Below are positions 57,088-64,000 of a stretch of 64,000 nt of DNA, in pieces. The DNA is from Pseudomonas putida (lineage in GTDB: Bacteria > Pseudomonadota > Gammaproteobacteria > Pseudomonadales > Pseudomonadaceae). The stretch spans positions 5,580,001 through 5,644,000 of the forward strand of contig NZ_CP026115.2 in NCBI RefSeq assembly GCF_009883635.2. Direction: 5' to 3'. How positions within the stretch are numbered: the stretch's first letter is position 1; every line of letters starts with the position of its first letter. The notes beneath the pieces are model-generated. The model saw only the letters and a list, made by a program, of their open reading frames with translations, had not been told where the DNA came from and ran no database searches. Both the position numbers and the translations under genes were made by a program.

Positions 57088-57495
57088 ATGACTGAAGAGG
57101 AACTGCTGCGCCAGGCGCCCGCAGCCTACATGAACGAGGTCCAACAGCAATTTTTCCGCACGCTGTTGCTTGGCCAGCGTTGCGACCTGCAAGCCCGTAT
57201 CGACGAAGAATTCCAGGGCTTGCGTGAGCAGGAAGTGCACAGCGACCCGGCCGATATCGGCAGCGCCGAGGAGGAACGGCAGTGGAGGCTGCGCTCGCTG
57301 GAGCGGGAGAAGAAGCTGCTGGACAAGATCGACCAGGCACTGGAGCGCCTCGCCCGGGGTGAGTATGGCTGGTGCCAGGAAACCGGCGAACCGATCGGCC
57401 TGCGCCGCCTGCTGCTGCGCCCCACGGCAACGCTGTGCATCGAAGCCAAGGAGCGCCAGGAGCAGAAGGAGCGGCACCTGCGCGAAGAGCGTTAA
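57088..57495 (+). CDS. dksA2: DksA2: DksA-family regulator without the four-cysteine zinc finger
   Basis: 135 residues from the ATG at 57088 (a TTG one codon earlier is possible). The coiled-coil hairpin spans about 25-90 with the tip DPAD (53-56) whose aspartates act in the RNA polymerase secondary channel. The C-terminal finger carries C96-T99 and C117-A120 instead of four cysteines, exactly the pattern known for the zinc-independent DksA2 of P. aeruginosa. Such paralogues substitute for DksA in the stringent response under zinc limitation. A Zur-box match lies just upstream. Its last four bases overlap the end of the convergent mgtC-like gene. Confidence 0.92.
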   Translation: MTEEELLRQAPAAYMNEVQQQFFRTLLLGQRCDLQARIDEEFQGLREQEVHSDPADIGSAEEERQWRLRSLEREKKLLDKIDQALERLARGEYGWCQETGEPIGLRRLLLRPTATLCIEAKERQEQKERHLREER

Positions 57496-58205
57496 TCCGC
57501 CGCCAGTGCCTGGGGCTGCAACTGCCAGCGCACCGAGCTGACGCCTTTTTCCAGGCTCACCCGACCCACCAGCCGCTCCAGTTGCGCCGGCGCCTGCGGG
57601 TTACCGAGCAGTTCTGCGCGTACCTCCAGGCGGGCTGGGTTGGCCAGGTCTTCGCTGTGCAGCGATTGCAGGCGCAACTGTGGGTCGCCCAGGCTGTGCA
57701 GCATCAGGCTGCGCACCTGAATCTCATCTTCGGCACGGCAGACGATGCGCACCTCGAAACGTTGTTCGACCTCACTGGCTGGCAGCACCTCCTGGCGGTC
57801 GAGACGCTGGGCGATATCGCGCAGCAGGATATTGGCACACAGTACCATCAGGCTGCCCAGCGTTGCCTCGAGCAGCAGCCCGAGGCTGCACAGCACACCG
57901 ACCGCCGCGGTGCACCAGAGCGTGGCGGCGGTGTTCAGGCCACGCACGTTGAAGCCGTCGCGCATGATGACGCCACCACCGAGAAACCCGATGCCCGACA
58001 CCACGTAAGCGGCCACCCGCGAGGCATCGTTGGGTGCCATGCCAGGCACCGCCTGGGTCATCAGCACGAACAGGCAGGCACCGGTGCTGACCAGCGCGTT
58101 GGTGCGCAGCCCGGTCAGGCGTTGACGCAGTTGGCGCTCGGCACCGATCAGGGCGCCGAGCAGCAGGGCAATGCTGACGCGCAGCAGAAAGACTTTCCAA
58201 TCCAT
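57492..58205 (-). CDS. MgtC/SapB-family membrane protein
   Basis: 237 residues from the ATG at 58205, with GAAGAGG eight bases before. Residues 1-140 hold four or five membrane helices and the family blocks LLLGALIGAERQLRQRLTGLRTNALV and GIGFLGGGVIMRDG. The C-terminal 95 residues form a cytoplasmic ACT-like domain. MgtC proteins modulate ATP synthase activity and survival at low magnesium. The long upstream gap (58206-58589) might hold a leader, but no known magnesium sensor was recognised in it. Confidence 0.9.
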   Translation of the reverse strand: MDWKVFLLRVSIALLLGALIGAERQLRQRLTGLRTNALVSTGACLFVLMTQAVPGMAPNDASRVAAYVVSGIGFLGGGVIMRDGFNVRGLNTAATLWCTAAVGVLCSLGLLLEATLGSLMVLCANILLRDIAQRLDRQEVLPASEVEQRFEVRIVCRAEDEIQVRSLMLHSLGDPQLRLQSLHSEDLANPARLEVRAELLGNPQAPAQLERLVGRVSLEKGVSSVRWQLQPQALAAD

Positions 58206-58589
58206 AGCAAACCTCTTCCACGGGCACACGCCCGCACGGTTGAATAACCAGAAAATGCGCAGGACCACGAAAGGGAAGAGGGGGGAAAGCCTTTAAAGGC
58301 TGGAGAATTCCACCGCCTGGCCAATGGCGAGACAGTGGCAGGAAGCTGCCGGACTAGCTCGCCGTGTGGGCCTGTCGCAAGCGACTGGGGCTACTGTCCA
58401 AAGCAGGACTCCTGTTCAGGGATGCGAAATTGCGTCGCGGACCTTACGCCGCCGTCCACACCGGGTCAAGGGCAAAAACATGACAAGGGATTCATCAGGA
58501 AATGCCCTACAGCCGGTCACGCCTGCATGGAAATAAACCTGGGTAATCGGTACCCTTGCGCCATTCTCCGCCATACCCCGGACCGTTAC
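58206..58589. other. Gene-free gap between the mgtC-like and crtZ-like genes
   Basis: About 380 bases. It holds a perfect 14-bp palindrome AGCCTTTAAAGGCT (58288-58301), a purine-rich stretch (GGGAAGAGGGGGGAAA, 58274-58288) and small hairpins such as TGTCGCAAGCGACT (58375-58388). Promoters for both divergent genes must lie here. No ORF with family similarity and no riboswitch I recognise. Confidence 0.5.
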
Positions 58590-59063
58590 ATGCTGTTCAA
58601 TCTCGCCGTGCTGCTCGGCACCCTGGTGGCCATGGAAGGTGTCGGCACACTGGCCCACAAGTACATCATGCATGGCTGGGGCTGGTGGCTGCACCGTTCG
58701 CACCACGAGCCGCAGCTGGGCATGCTGGAAACCAACGACCTGTACCTGGTGGCCCTGGGGCTGATCGCCACGGCGTTGATCGCCCTGGGCAAGGCCGGCC
58801 ATGCGCCCTTGCAGTGGGTAGGCGCAGGCGTGGCCGGGTATGGCGTGCTGTACGTGCTGGCCCACGACGGCTTCTTTCACCGGCACTGGCCGGGCAAGCC
58901 GCGGCCGGTCAACCGCTACCTCAAGCGCCTGCACCGTGCCCATCAGTTGCACCACGCCGTCAAGGGGCGCACGGGCAGCGTGTCGTTCGGCTTTTTCTAT
59001 GCCCCGCCGCTGAAGGTGCTCAAGCGCCAGCTGCAGGCGCGGGTGCCACGCGACCGCGGCTGA
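58590..59063 (+). CDS. CrtZ-type fatty acid/carotenoid hydroxylase (sterol desaturase superfamily)
   Basis: 157 residues from the ATG at 58590; an ATG 63 bases earlier is in frame, and neither has a strong ribosome site. Hydrophobic helices carry the histidine clusters of diiron membrane hydroxylases: HKYIMH, HRSHHEP, HDGFFHRHW and HRAHQLHHAV. The spacing and the phrases GWGWWLHRSHHEPQLGMLETNDLY match beta-carotene 3-hydroxylase (CrtZ). No other carotenoid gene is in the window, so the natural substrate may be another lipid. Its 3' end overlaps the opposing transporter gene by 44 bases. Confidence 0.85.
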   Translation: MLFNLAVLLGTLVAMEGVGTLAHKYIMHGWGWWLHRSHHEPQLGMLETNDLYLVALGLIATALIALGKAGHAPLQWVGAGVAGYGVLYVLAHDGFFHRHWPGKPRPVNRYLKRLHRAHQLHHAVKGRTGSVSFGFFYAPPLKVLKRQLQARVPRDRG

Positions 59064-59907
59064 CCCACCAGCCAAACCCTGCGGCGGTGAAGAACATGAT
59101 GAGGCTGTACAGCGCGGCTGGCACGGCCATGGTGGCGTTGTTCAGCAGCGATGGGCTCAACGCCAGGGCGATGGCCAAGGTACCGTTGTGGATGCCGATT
59201 TCCATGCCGATGGCGATGGCCTGGCGCTTGGGAATACTCAGCAGGCGCGGCACCCAGTAGCCAAGTGTCAGGCTGATCAGGTTGAACAGCAAGGCTGCCA
59301 GACCCACCACCGGGGCATATTCGACAACGGTCTGCCAGTCCTTGGCCAGCGCCAGCACGATGGTGAACGCCAGGAACAGCGCTGCCACCAGCTTCATCGG
59401 CTTTTCCATGCGTGCGGCAAAACGCGGTGCCCAATGGCGGATCAGCATGCCCAGGGCCACCGGCAGCAGGACGATGGCGAACACCTGCATGACCTTGGCG
59501 AACTGCAACGGAATTGCCTGATCCGACGTCATGAACCAGGCCAGCGACAGGTTTACCAGCAGCGGCATGGTCAAGATCGCGATCAACGAATTGACCGCTG
59601 TCAGGGTGATATTCAGCGCCACATCACCATGGGCCAGGTGGCTGAACAGGTTGGCGGTGGTGCCTCCCGGGGACGCGGCCAGCAGCATCAGGCCGACCGC
59701 CAGCGCCGATTCCAGGCCAAAGCCATTGGCGATCAGGAAGCACACCAGTGGCAACAATAGGATCTGACAGCACAAGCCAACCACCACCGGTTTCGGGTAT
59801 TTCACCACGCGGGCGAAGTCGGCCAGCGTCAGGGACAAGCCGAGACCGAGCATGATGATGCCCAGCGCCAGGGGGAGGAACGCAGTCAACAAGGGTGAGG
59901 CGGTCAT
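59020..59907 (-). CDS. Bile acid:sodium symporter-family transporter
   Basis: 295 residues from the ATG at 59907 (a TTG 18 bases earlier is possible; neither has a clear ribosome site). About ten membrane helices. LGIIMLGLGLSLTLADF, LLAASPGGTTANLFSHLAHGDVALN and EIGIHNGTLAIALA are diagnostic of the BASS/YocS group, with the SPGGTTAN and E-x-G-x-x-N motifs forming the sodium sites. Bacterial members export or import organic anions such as pantoate or keto acids; the substrate here is unknown. Confidence 0.9.
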   Translation of the reverse strand: MTASPLLTAFLPLALGIIMLGLGLSLTLADFARVVKYPKPVVVGLCCQILLLPLVCFLIANGFGLESALAVGLMLLAASPGGTTANLFSHLAHGDVALNITLTAVNSLIAILTMPLLVNLSLAWFMTSDQAIPLQFAKVMQVFAIVLLPVALGMLIRHWAPRFAARMEKPMKLVAALFLAFTIVLALAKDWQTVVEYAPVVGLAALLFNLISLTLGYWVPRLLSIPKRQAIAIGMEIGIHNGTLAIALALSPSLLNNATMAVPAALYSLIMFFTAAGFGWWVSRGRVAPAPAAGA

Positions 59908-60099
59908 GGGCAGGCACTCAGGCAAGGGATGCAGGCAGTCTAGGCCGGCCTTGCGGGCTGGCTAATCGCAATGCGCCAGTACTTGGTAACCGTTTGTTAC
60001 CGGATTACCGGCAGACCCTGGCGCACAGCGTCTCCACGTCGCGTTGCGATAGGCGCCCCAGCGCAGTAGCATTCCGCTTTTGCCGAGGATTAGCCTGTC

Positions 60100-60981
60100 A
60101 TGCCGTTCCAGCAAGGTCTGCTTGCCACCCCCGTGCCGGCCCACGCCCGTCACCTGTTCTTCGCCCTGCAGTCGCCCGAGGCGCTGCCTGCCGTACTGGA
60201 TGCATTGCTGCCGCAGGTGGATGGCCAGAACCTGATCCTCGGCATCGGTGCGCCGTTGGTAAAAGCCCTTGGCCGCGACATCCCTGGCCTGCGCGCCTTT
60301 CCGCAACTCGATGCCGCAGTGGAAAACCCGAGCACCCAGCACGCCCTGTGGTTGTGGCTGCGCGGCAACGAGCGTGGCGACCTGCTGCTCCAGGCCCAGG
60401 CACTGGAACAGGCGCTGGCCCCGGCATTGCGCCTGGCTGACAGCGTCGATGGCTTCCTGCACCGCGGTGGCCACGACCTGACCGGTTACGAAGACGGCAC
60501 CGAGAACCCGGTGGACCAGGAGGCGGTGGATGCCGCCATTCTTGCCGGCGAGCAGCCAGGCCTGGCCGGTTCCAGCTTCGCCGCCTTCCAGCTGTGGAAG
60601 CACGACCTGGAATACTTCAAGTCACTGCCCCAGGCTGACCAGGACAACATCATCGGCCGCCGCCTGAGCGATAACGAAGAGCTCGACGACGCGCCGGCAT
60701 CGGCCCACGTCAAGCGTACTGCCCAGGAAAGCTTCGAGCCGGAAGCCTTCATGGTGCGCCGTTCGGTCGCCTGGGCCGACAGCCGTGGCGCAGGCCTGGC
60801 GTTCGTCGCCCTGGGCCACAGCTTCGATGCGTTCGAAGTGCAGCTGCGGCGCATGAGCGGCCTGGAAGACGGCGTCATCGACGGCCTGTACCGCTTCAGC
60901 CGGCCGCTGACCGGCGGCTATTACTGGTGCCCACCGATGGCCGAGGCGGGTCTGGACCTGCGCGCACTGCTGCAGGCCTGA
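60100..60981 (+). CDS. Dye-decolourising peroxidase (DyP type)
   Basis: 293 residues. The distal-site motif GYEDGTENP lies at 129-137, with catalytic D132; proximal haem ligand H203 in SAHVKRT; distal arginine near R221 (VRRSVAWAD). Length and sequence fit the YfeX-like B-type cytoplasmic DyPs, which use hydrogen peroxide to oxidise dyes, lignin phenols or Mn(II). GAGGAT precedes the ATG. No encapsulin gene or targeting tail is visible. Confidence 0.93.
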   Translation: MPFQQGLLATPVPAHARHLFFALQSPEALPAVLDALLPQVDGQNLILGIGAPLVKALGRDIPGLRAFPQLDAAVENPSTQHALWLWLRGNERGDLLLQAQALEQALAPALRLADSVDGFLHRGGHDLTGYEDGTENPVDQEAVDAAILAGEQPGLAGSSFAAFQLWKHDLEYFKSLPQADQDNIIGRRLSDNEELDDAPASAHVKRTAQESFEPEAFMVRRSVAWADSRGAGLAFVALGHSFDAFEVQLRRMSGLEDGVIDGLYRFSRPLTGGYYWCPPMAEAGLDLRALLQA

Positions 60982-61070
60982 TCACAAAACATCCAGATAC
61001 AGAATCACCTGCCAGCGCAGGGCATAACGGCTAGCCTTGAAAGTTTCCGACTTATGACGGGAGCTTTGCC

Positions 61071-61979
61071 ATGTACAAGCGTCGCGATGTCCTACGCGCT
61101 GGTGCGGCGTTGGGGTTGGTAGCCGCCAGCCCGTGGCTGCATGCCGCCAGCTCCGCCGGGTTGCTGACGCGCAAGGTCCCCTCCACGGGCGAGGCCTTGC
61201 CGGTGATTGGTGCCGGCACTTCCGGCAGTTTCGAGGTCGAGGCCGGCTCCACCGAGTTCCAGCAGCTCAAGGTGGTGCTCAAGGCGTTTTTCGACGGTGG
61301 CGGCAAGGTCATCGACACTTCGCCCAACTATGGCGGCGCCGACAGCATTCTTGGGCAGTTGCTGGAGGAGGGCGGCTGGCACCGGCAGTGCTTCATCGCC
61401 ACCAAGATCGCCGCCGACAGCCGGGCCGATGCCGAAGCGCAATGGGCCGGCACGCTCCGGAGCCTGCGCACTGACAAGGTCGACTTGCTGCAAATCCACA
61501 ACCTGCGCGACTGGCAGACCCAACTGCCCTATGCCCGCGAGCTCAAGCAGCAGGGCAAGGCCCGTTATGTCGGTATCACCCATTACCTGAACAGCGGCCA
61601 CGAAGACGTGGCGCGCATCGTGCGCAGCGAGCCGCTGGACTTCATCCAGGTCAACTACTCGGTGAATGCCCCGCAAGCGGCACGCGAACTGCTGCCGTTG
61701 TGCCAGGACAAGGGCGTCGCCGTACTGATCAACCGCGCCTTCGACGACGGTCGGCTGTTCGCCAGGGTCAGGGACCAGGCCTTGCCGGCATGGGCCGCCG
61801 AGGCCGGAGTCGGCAGTTGGGCACAGTTGTTTCTCAAGTTCGCCATCAGCCACCCGGCGGTGACCACAGTGATACCGGCGACCGGGCGACCGGAACGCCA
61901 GGTTGACCAGCTCAAGGCTGGGCATGAGCCGCTGCTCACCCAGGCGCAACAAGACGCGCTGATCAAGCAGTTCGCCTGA
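61071..61979 (+). CDS. Tat-exported aldo/keto reductase
   Basis: 302 residues. The N-terminus YKRRDVLRAGAALGLVAAS and the following SPWLHAASS form a twin-arginine signal peptide, unusual for this normally cytoplasmic family. The catalytic residues are present: D and Y in VIDTSPNYGG, K in FIATKIAA and H in LLQIHNLRD. Export with a bound nicotinamide cofactor through Tat is plausible. GGGAGC lies before the ATG. The next gene starts four bases after its stop. Substrate unknown. Confidence 0.9.
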   Translation: MYKRRDVLRAGAALGLVAASPWLHAASSAGLLTRKVPSTGEALPVIGAGTSGSFEVEAGSTEFQQLKVVLKAFFDGGGKVIDTSPNYGGADSILGQLLEEGGWHRQCFIATKIAADSRADAEAQWAGTLRSLRTDKVDLLQIHNLRDWQTQLPYARELKQQGKARYVGITHYLNSGHEDVARIVRSEPLDFIQVNYSVNAPQAARELLPLCQDKGVAVLINRAFDDGRLFARVRDQALPAWAAEAGVGSWAQLFLKFAISHPAVTTVIPATGRPERQVDQLKAGHEPLLTQAQQDALIKQFA

Positions 61980-61983
61980 GCCC

Positions 61984-63273
61984 ATGAACAGCTGGGGCAG
62001 GCGCCTCGTCCAGCCCGGAGAGGGGCCAGCGGTGATCGCCGGGCTATTGCTGTTCTACCTGCTGTTCACCGGCTATTTCATGCTGCGCCCGGTGCGCGAA
62101 ACCATGGGTGTGGCAGGGGGCGTGGACAACCTGCAATGGCTGTTCACCGGCACCTTCATCGCCACCCTGGCCTGCCTGCCGCTGTTCGGCTGGCTGGCCT
62201 CGAAGGTACGTCGCCGGCACATCCTGCCCTGGACCTATGGTTTCTTCGCCAGCAACCTGGTGCTGTTCGCGGCGCTGTTTGCGGTTGCTCCAGACGACCT
62301 GTGGAGCGCCCGGGCTTTCTACATCTGGCTGTCGGTGTTCAATCTGCTGAGCATTTCGCTGGCCTGGAGTGTGCTCACCGACCTGTTCTCCACCGAGCAA
62401 GGCAAGCGCCTGTTCGGCCTGTTGGCCGCCGGGGCCAGCCTGGGTGGCCTGAGCGGGCCGATCCTGGGCACGCTGCTGGTCGCACCATTGGGACATGCCG
62501 GGCTGGTGCTGCTGGCCGGGTTGTTGCTGTTGGGCAGCGTGATCGCCTGCCTCTGGCTGCAGCTCTGGCGCGATCGCAACCCATTGCCTGCAGCGAATGA
62601 ACAGCCCACCTCACGCCCCCTGGGGGGCAATCCCTTCGCCGGCGCGACGGCCGTGTTGCGCTCACCTTATCTGTTGGCGATTGCCTTGTTCGTGGTGCTG
62701 CTCGCCAGTGTCAGTACCTTCCTGTATTTCGAACAGGCCCGCATCGTCAGCGAAACCTTCACCGATCGTACGCGCCAGACCCAGGTGTTCGGCCTGATCG
62801 ATACCGTGGTACAGGCGCTGGCCATCCTTACTCAGGTATTCCTTACCGGTCGCCTGGCCAGGCGGATGGGCGTAGGCGTGTTGCTGGTGGCGGTGCCGCT
62901 GGTGATGGCGGCGGGTTTCCTCTGGCTGGCCCTTGCACCAGTATTCGCCGTCTTCGTGGTGGTCATGGTGGTGCGCCGGGCGGGTGAGTATGCGCTGGTG
63001 CGGCCGGGCCGCGAGATGTTGTTCACGGTCTTGCCGGCAGAAGACAAGTACAAGGCGAAGAACTTCATCGACACCGTGGTGTATCGCGGTGGCGACGCCC
63101 TGAGCGGCTGGCTCAAGCGCGGGCTGGACCTGCTGGCCGATCACCCACAGCTGGCCATGCTGATCGGCGCAGGGCTTGCCATAGGCTGGGCGTTGACAGG
63201 CGGCTGGTTGGGCAGACGTCAGCGCCAGGCAGAATCGGCTGTCGCACCAAATAAACCGCCGCCGCTTATTTAA
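61984..63273 (+). CDS. Npt1/Npt2-family MFS-like transporter
   Basis: 429 residues, about twelve membrane helices. FYLLFTGYFMLRPVRETMGV near the start and GKRLFGLLAAGASLGGLSGP are typical of the NTP/NDP exchange transporter-like MFS group found in free-living bacteria, where nucleotide exchange itself has not been shown. KYKAKNFIDTVVYRGGDALSGWL near the end is another block of this family. It forms a two-gene unit with the exported aldo/keto reductase. Confidence 0.87.
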   Translation: MNSWGRRLVQPGEGPAVIAGLLLFYLLFTGYFMLRPVRETMGVAGGVDNLQWLFTGTFIATLACLPLFGWLASKVRRRHILPWTYGFFASNLVLFAALFAVAPDDLWSARAFYIWLSVFNLLSISLAWSVLTDLFSTEQGKRLFGLLAAGASLGGLSGPILGTLLVAPLGHAGLVLLAGLLLLGSVIACLWLQLWRDRNPLPAANEQPTSRPLGGNPFAGATAVLRSPYLLAIALFVVLLASVSTFLYFEQARIVSETFTDRTRQTQVFGLIDTVVQALAILTQVFLTGRLARRMGVGVLLVAVPLVMAAGFLWLALAPVFAVFVVVMVVRRAGEYALVRPGREMLFTVLPAEDKYKAKNFIDTVVYRGGDALSGWLKRGLDLLADHPQLAMLIGAGLAIGWALTGGWLGRRQRQAESAVAPNKPPPLI

Positions 63274-63385
63274 CGCCGCCGGTCCGAACCCTTCGCAATA
63301 AAACGAATCCCCCGATATCGCCGAACTCCGACCTTATGTACGGCGCAGCGCCGTGCACTTCGAAAGCCACAAGAGGTTAGAGACC

Positions 63386-63553
63386 ATGGCCAACAAAGAA
63401 AACAGCCGCACCGGTAGCCAGGGTGGTAGCAAGAACCCTGGCAACTTCGCCAATGATCGCGAGAAGGCCTCCGAGGCCGGTCGCAAAGGCGGCCAGCAAT
63501 CCGGCAGCGGTCGTACCAGCAGCGAGTCGGGCCGCAAGGGCGGCCGTTCGTAA
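63386..63553 (+). CDS. KGG-repeat general stress protein
   Basis: 55 residues from the ATG at 63386 (AAGAGG upstream). Contains the stress-induced KGG motif (EAGRKGGQQSG and SESGRKGGRS, 16-residue spacing) plus GNFANDREKASEAGRKGG, the signature of con-10/YciG/GsiB-like disordered proteins. These accumulate in stationary phase and desiccation or heat stress. A second gene follows 59 bases later. Confidence 0.9.
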   Translation: MANKENSRTGSQGGSKNPGNFANDREKASEAGRKGGQQSGSGRTSSESGRKGGRS

Positions 63554-63612
63554 GTGAGGCAACGCAGTGCCGGGGCGACCTGGCGCTGCGGTCTCCAGAT
63601 CGGGAGCAAGGC

Positions 63613-64000
63613 ATGACGGTCACGACCCGCAACAACACAGCACCGACAGGGGCGCTGGCCACTGATAACAGCCTTGCCAGCCGTTACCACGCGCTGCTGT
63701 CGGGCGAAGACCATGGCACTCACCAATGGCTTGCCGCCAGGCTGGATCAGGCCAGCGTCATGGCCGACGACCTACCGGACACGCCTGGGCAGCTCGACGC
63801 TTGGAGCACGCGCCATGCCGCGCAGGTCGCCCATGACCATGCTCACTACCTGGAGCAACGTCGCCAGGGTGCCCCCCGGCGGTATTTTGCCAATCGCTCC
63901 CAAGCCCTATGGTTCTTGCAGCAAGTGGCACCGACCAAGGCAGTCGACGGTGCCTGGTTGCACGCCAGCCTGCACCATTGGCACGACCCGCGATTCCACG
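63613..64000 (+). CDS. Iron-containing redox enzyme family protein (haem-oxygenase-like diiron), N-terminal part
   Basis: Open to the end of the window; 129 codons are visible from the ATG at 63613, with GGGAGCAAGG before it. The chain is helical with HHWHDPRFH and YFANRSQALWFLQQVAPTKAVDG, resembling the N-terminal half of haem-oxygenase-like diiron oxidase (HDO) proteins in Pseudomonas. It may be co-transcribed with the KGG protein. The active-site half lies outside, so the reaction cannot be judged. Confidence 0.7.
   Translation, partial: MTVTTRNNTAPTGALATDNSLASRYHALLSGEDHGTHQWLAARLDQASVMADDLPDTPGQLDAWSTRHAAQVAHDHAHYLEQRRQGAPRRYFANRSQALWFLQQVAPTKAVDGAWLHASLHHWHDPRFH

Overview
The window is high-GC chromosomal DNA that reads as a member of the Pseudomonas putida group. 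Indicators are the benE-benF end of a benzoate catabolic cluster, P. putida-type REP palindromes (17500-17579), a McoA-like giant multicopper oxidase, a DksA2 paralogue lacking the zinc-binding cysteines, a type VI secretion system (T6SS) locus and a FecI/FecR/TonB-receptor iron module. This assignment is inference from gene content. No rRNA, tRNA, CRISPR array or intact insertion sequence was seen.

Layout. 1-1.6 kb: end of benE, then the porin benF. 1.7-9.5 kb: a membrane metal-dependent hydrolase, a TraX-like protein, a LysR regulator and four redox enzymes (LLM flavin oxidoreductase, old yellow enzyme, aldo/keto reductase, Rieske-FAD reductase). 9.5-9.85 kb: a perfect 66-bp inverted repeat. 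9.85-13.7 kb: a glucarate/glycerate module (MFS transporter, cdaR regulator, glycerate kinase). 13.6-16.5 kb: a LysR regulator divergent from an unusual fusion of a short-chain dehydrogenase with an SMP-30 lactonase. 16.5-17.6 kb: an orphan tyrosine recombinase beside a REP pair. 17.6-20.8 kb: a GGDEF-EAL protein overlapping a PhnD-like periplasmic binding protein. 20.9-25.3 kb: a SCO-cytochrome c fusion and the multicopper oxidase. 25.6-27.0 kb: a TPP riboswitch and two tandem TenA paralogues.

27.4-49.8 kb: the T6SS. The minus-strand run reads tssB-tssC-tssE-tssF-tssG-FHA-tssJ-tssK-tssL-hcp-vgrG-DUF4123 adaptor-VasX-like toxin-DUF6708 membrane protein. The diverging plus-strand run reads vasI-tssA-tssM. 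No ClpV (tssH), PAAR, TagF, PppA or PpkA gene lies in the window. The toxin's C-terminal half and the DUF6708 gene are visibly AT-richer than the rest of the locus, as expected for an exchangeable toxin/immunity cassette.

49.8-54.2 kb: a Fur-box-preceded FecI sigma factor and FecR regulator, then a TonB receptor interrupted by one in-frame TAA, followed by remnants of two other genes. 54.3-64 kb: a KfrA-like coiled-coil DNA-binding protein, small stress-type proteins, a GNAT acetyltransferase divergent from dksA2 (with a strong Zur-box match between them), an MgtC-like protein, an orphan CrtZ-type hydroxylase, a bile-acid:sodium symporter-family transporter, a DyP peroxidase, a Tat-exported aldo/keto reductase, an Npt-type transporter, a KGG-repeat stress protein and the start of a haem-oxygenase-like diiron enzyme.

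The items most worth a second look are the SDR/SMP-30 fusion with its palindromic operator, the Zur-box/dksA2 arrangement, the T6SS toxin cassette in a locus without its own ClpV, the GGDEF-EAL/binding-protein pair, and the nonsense-interrupted receptor with its gene graveyard.
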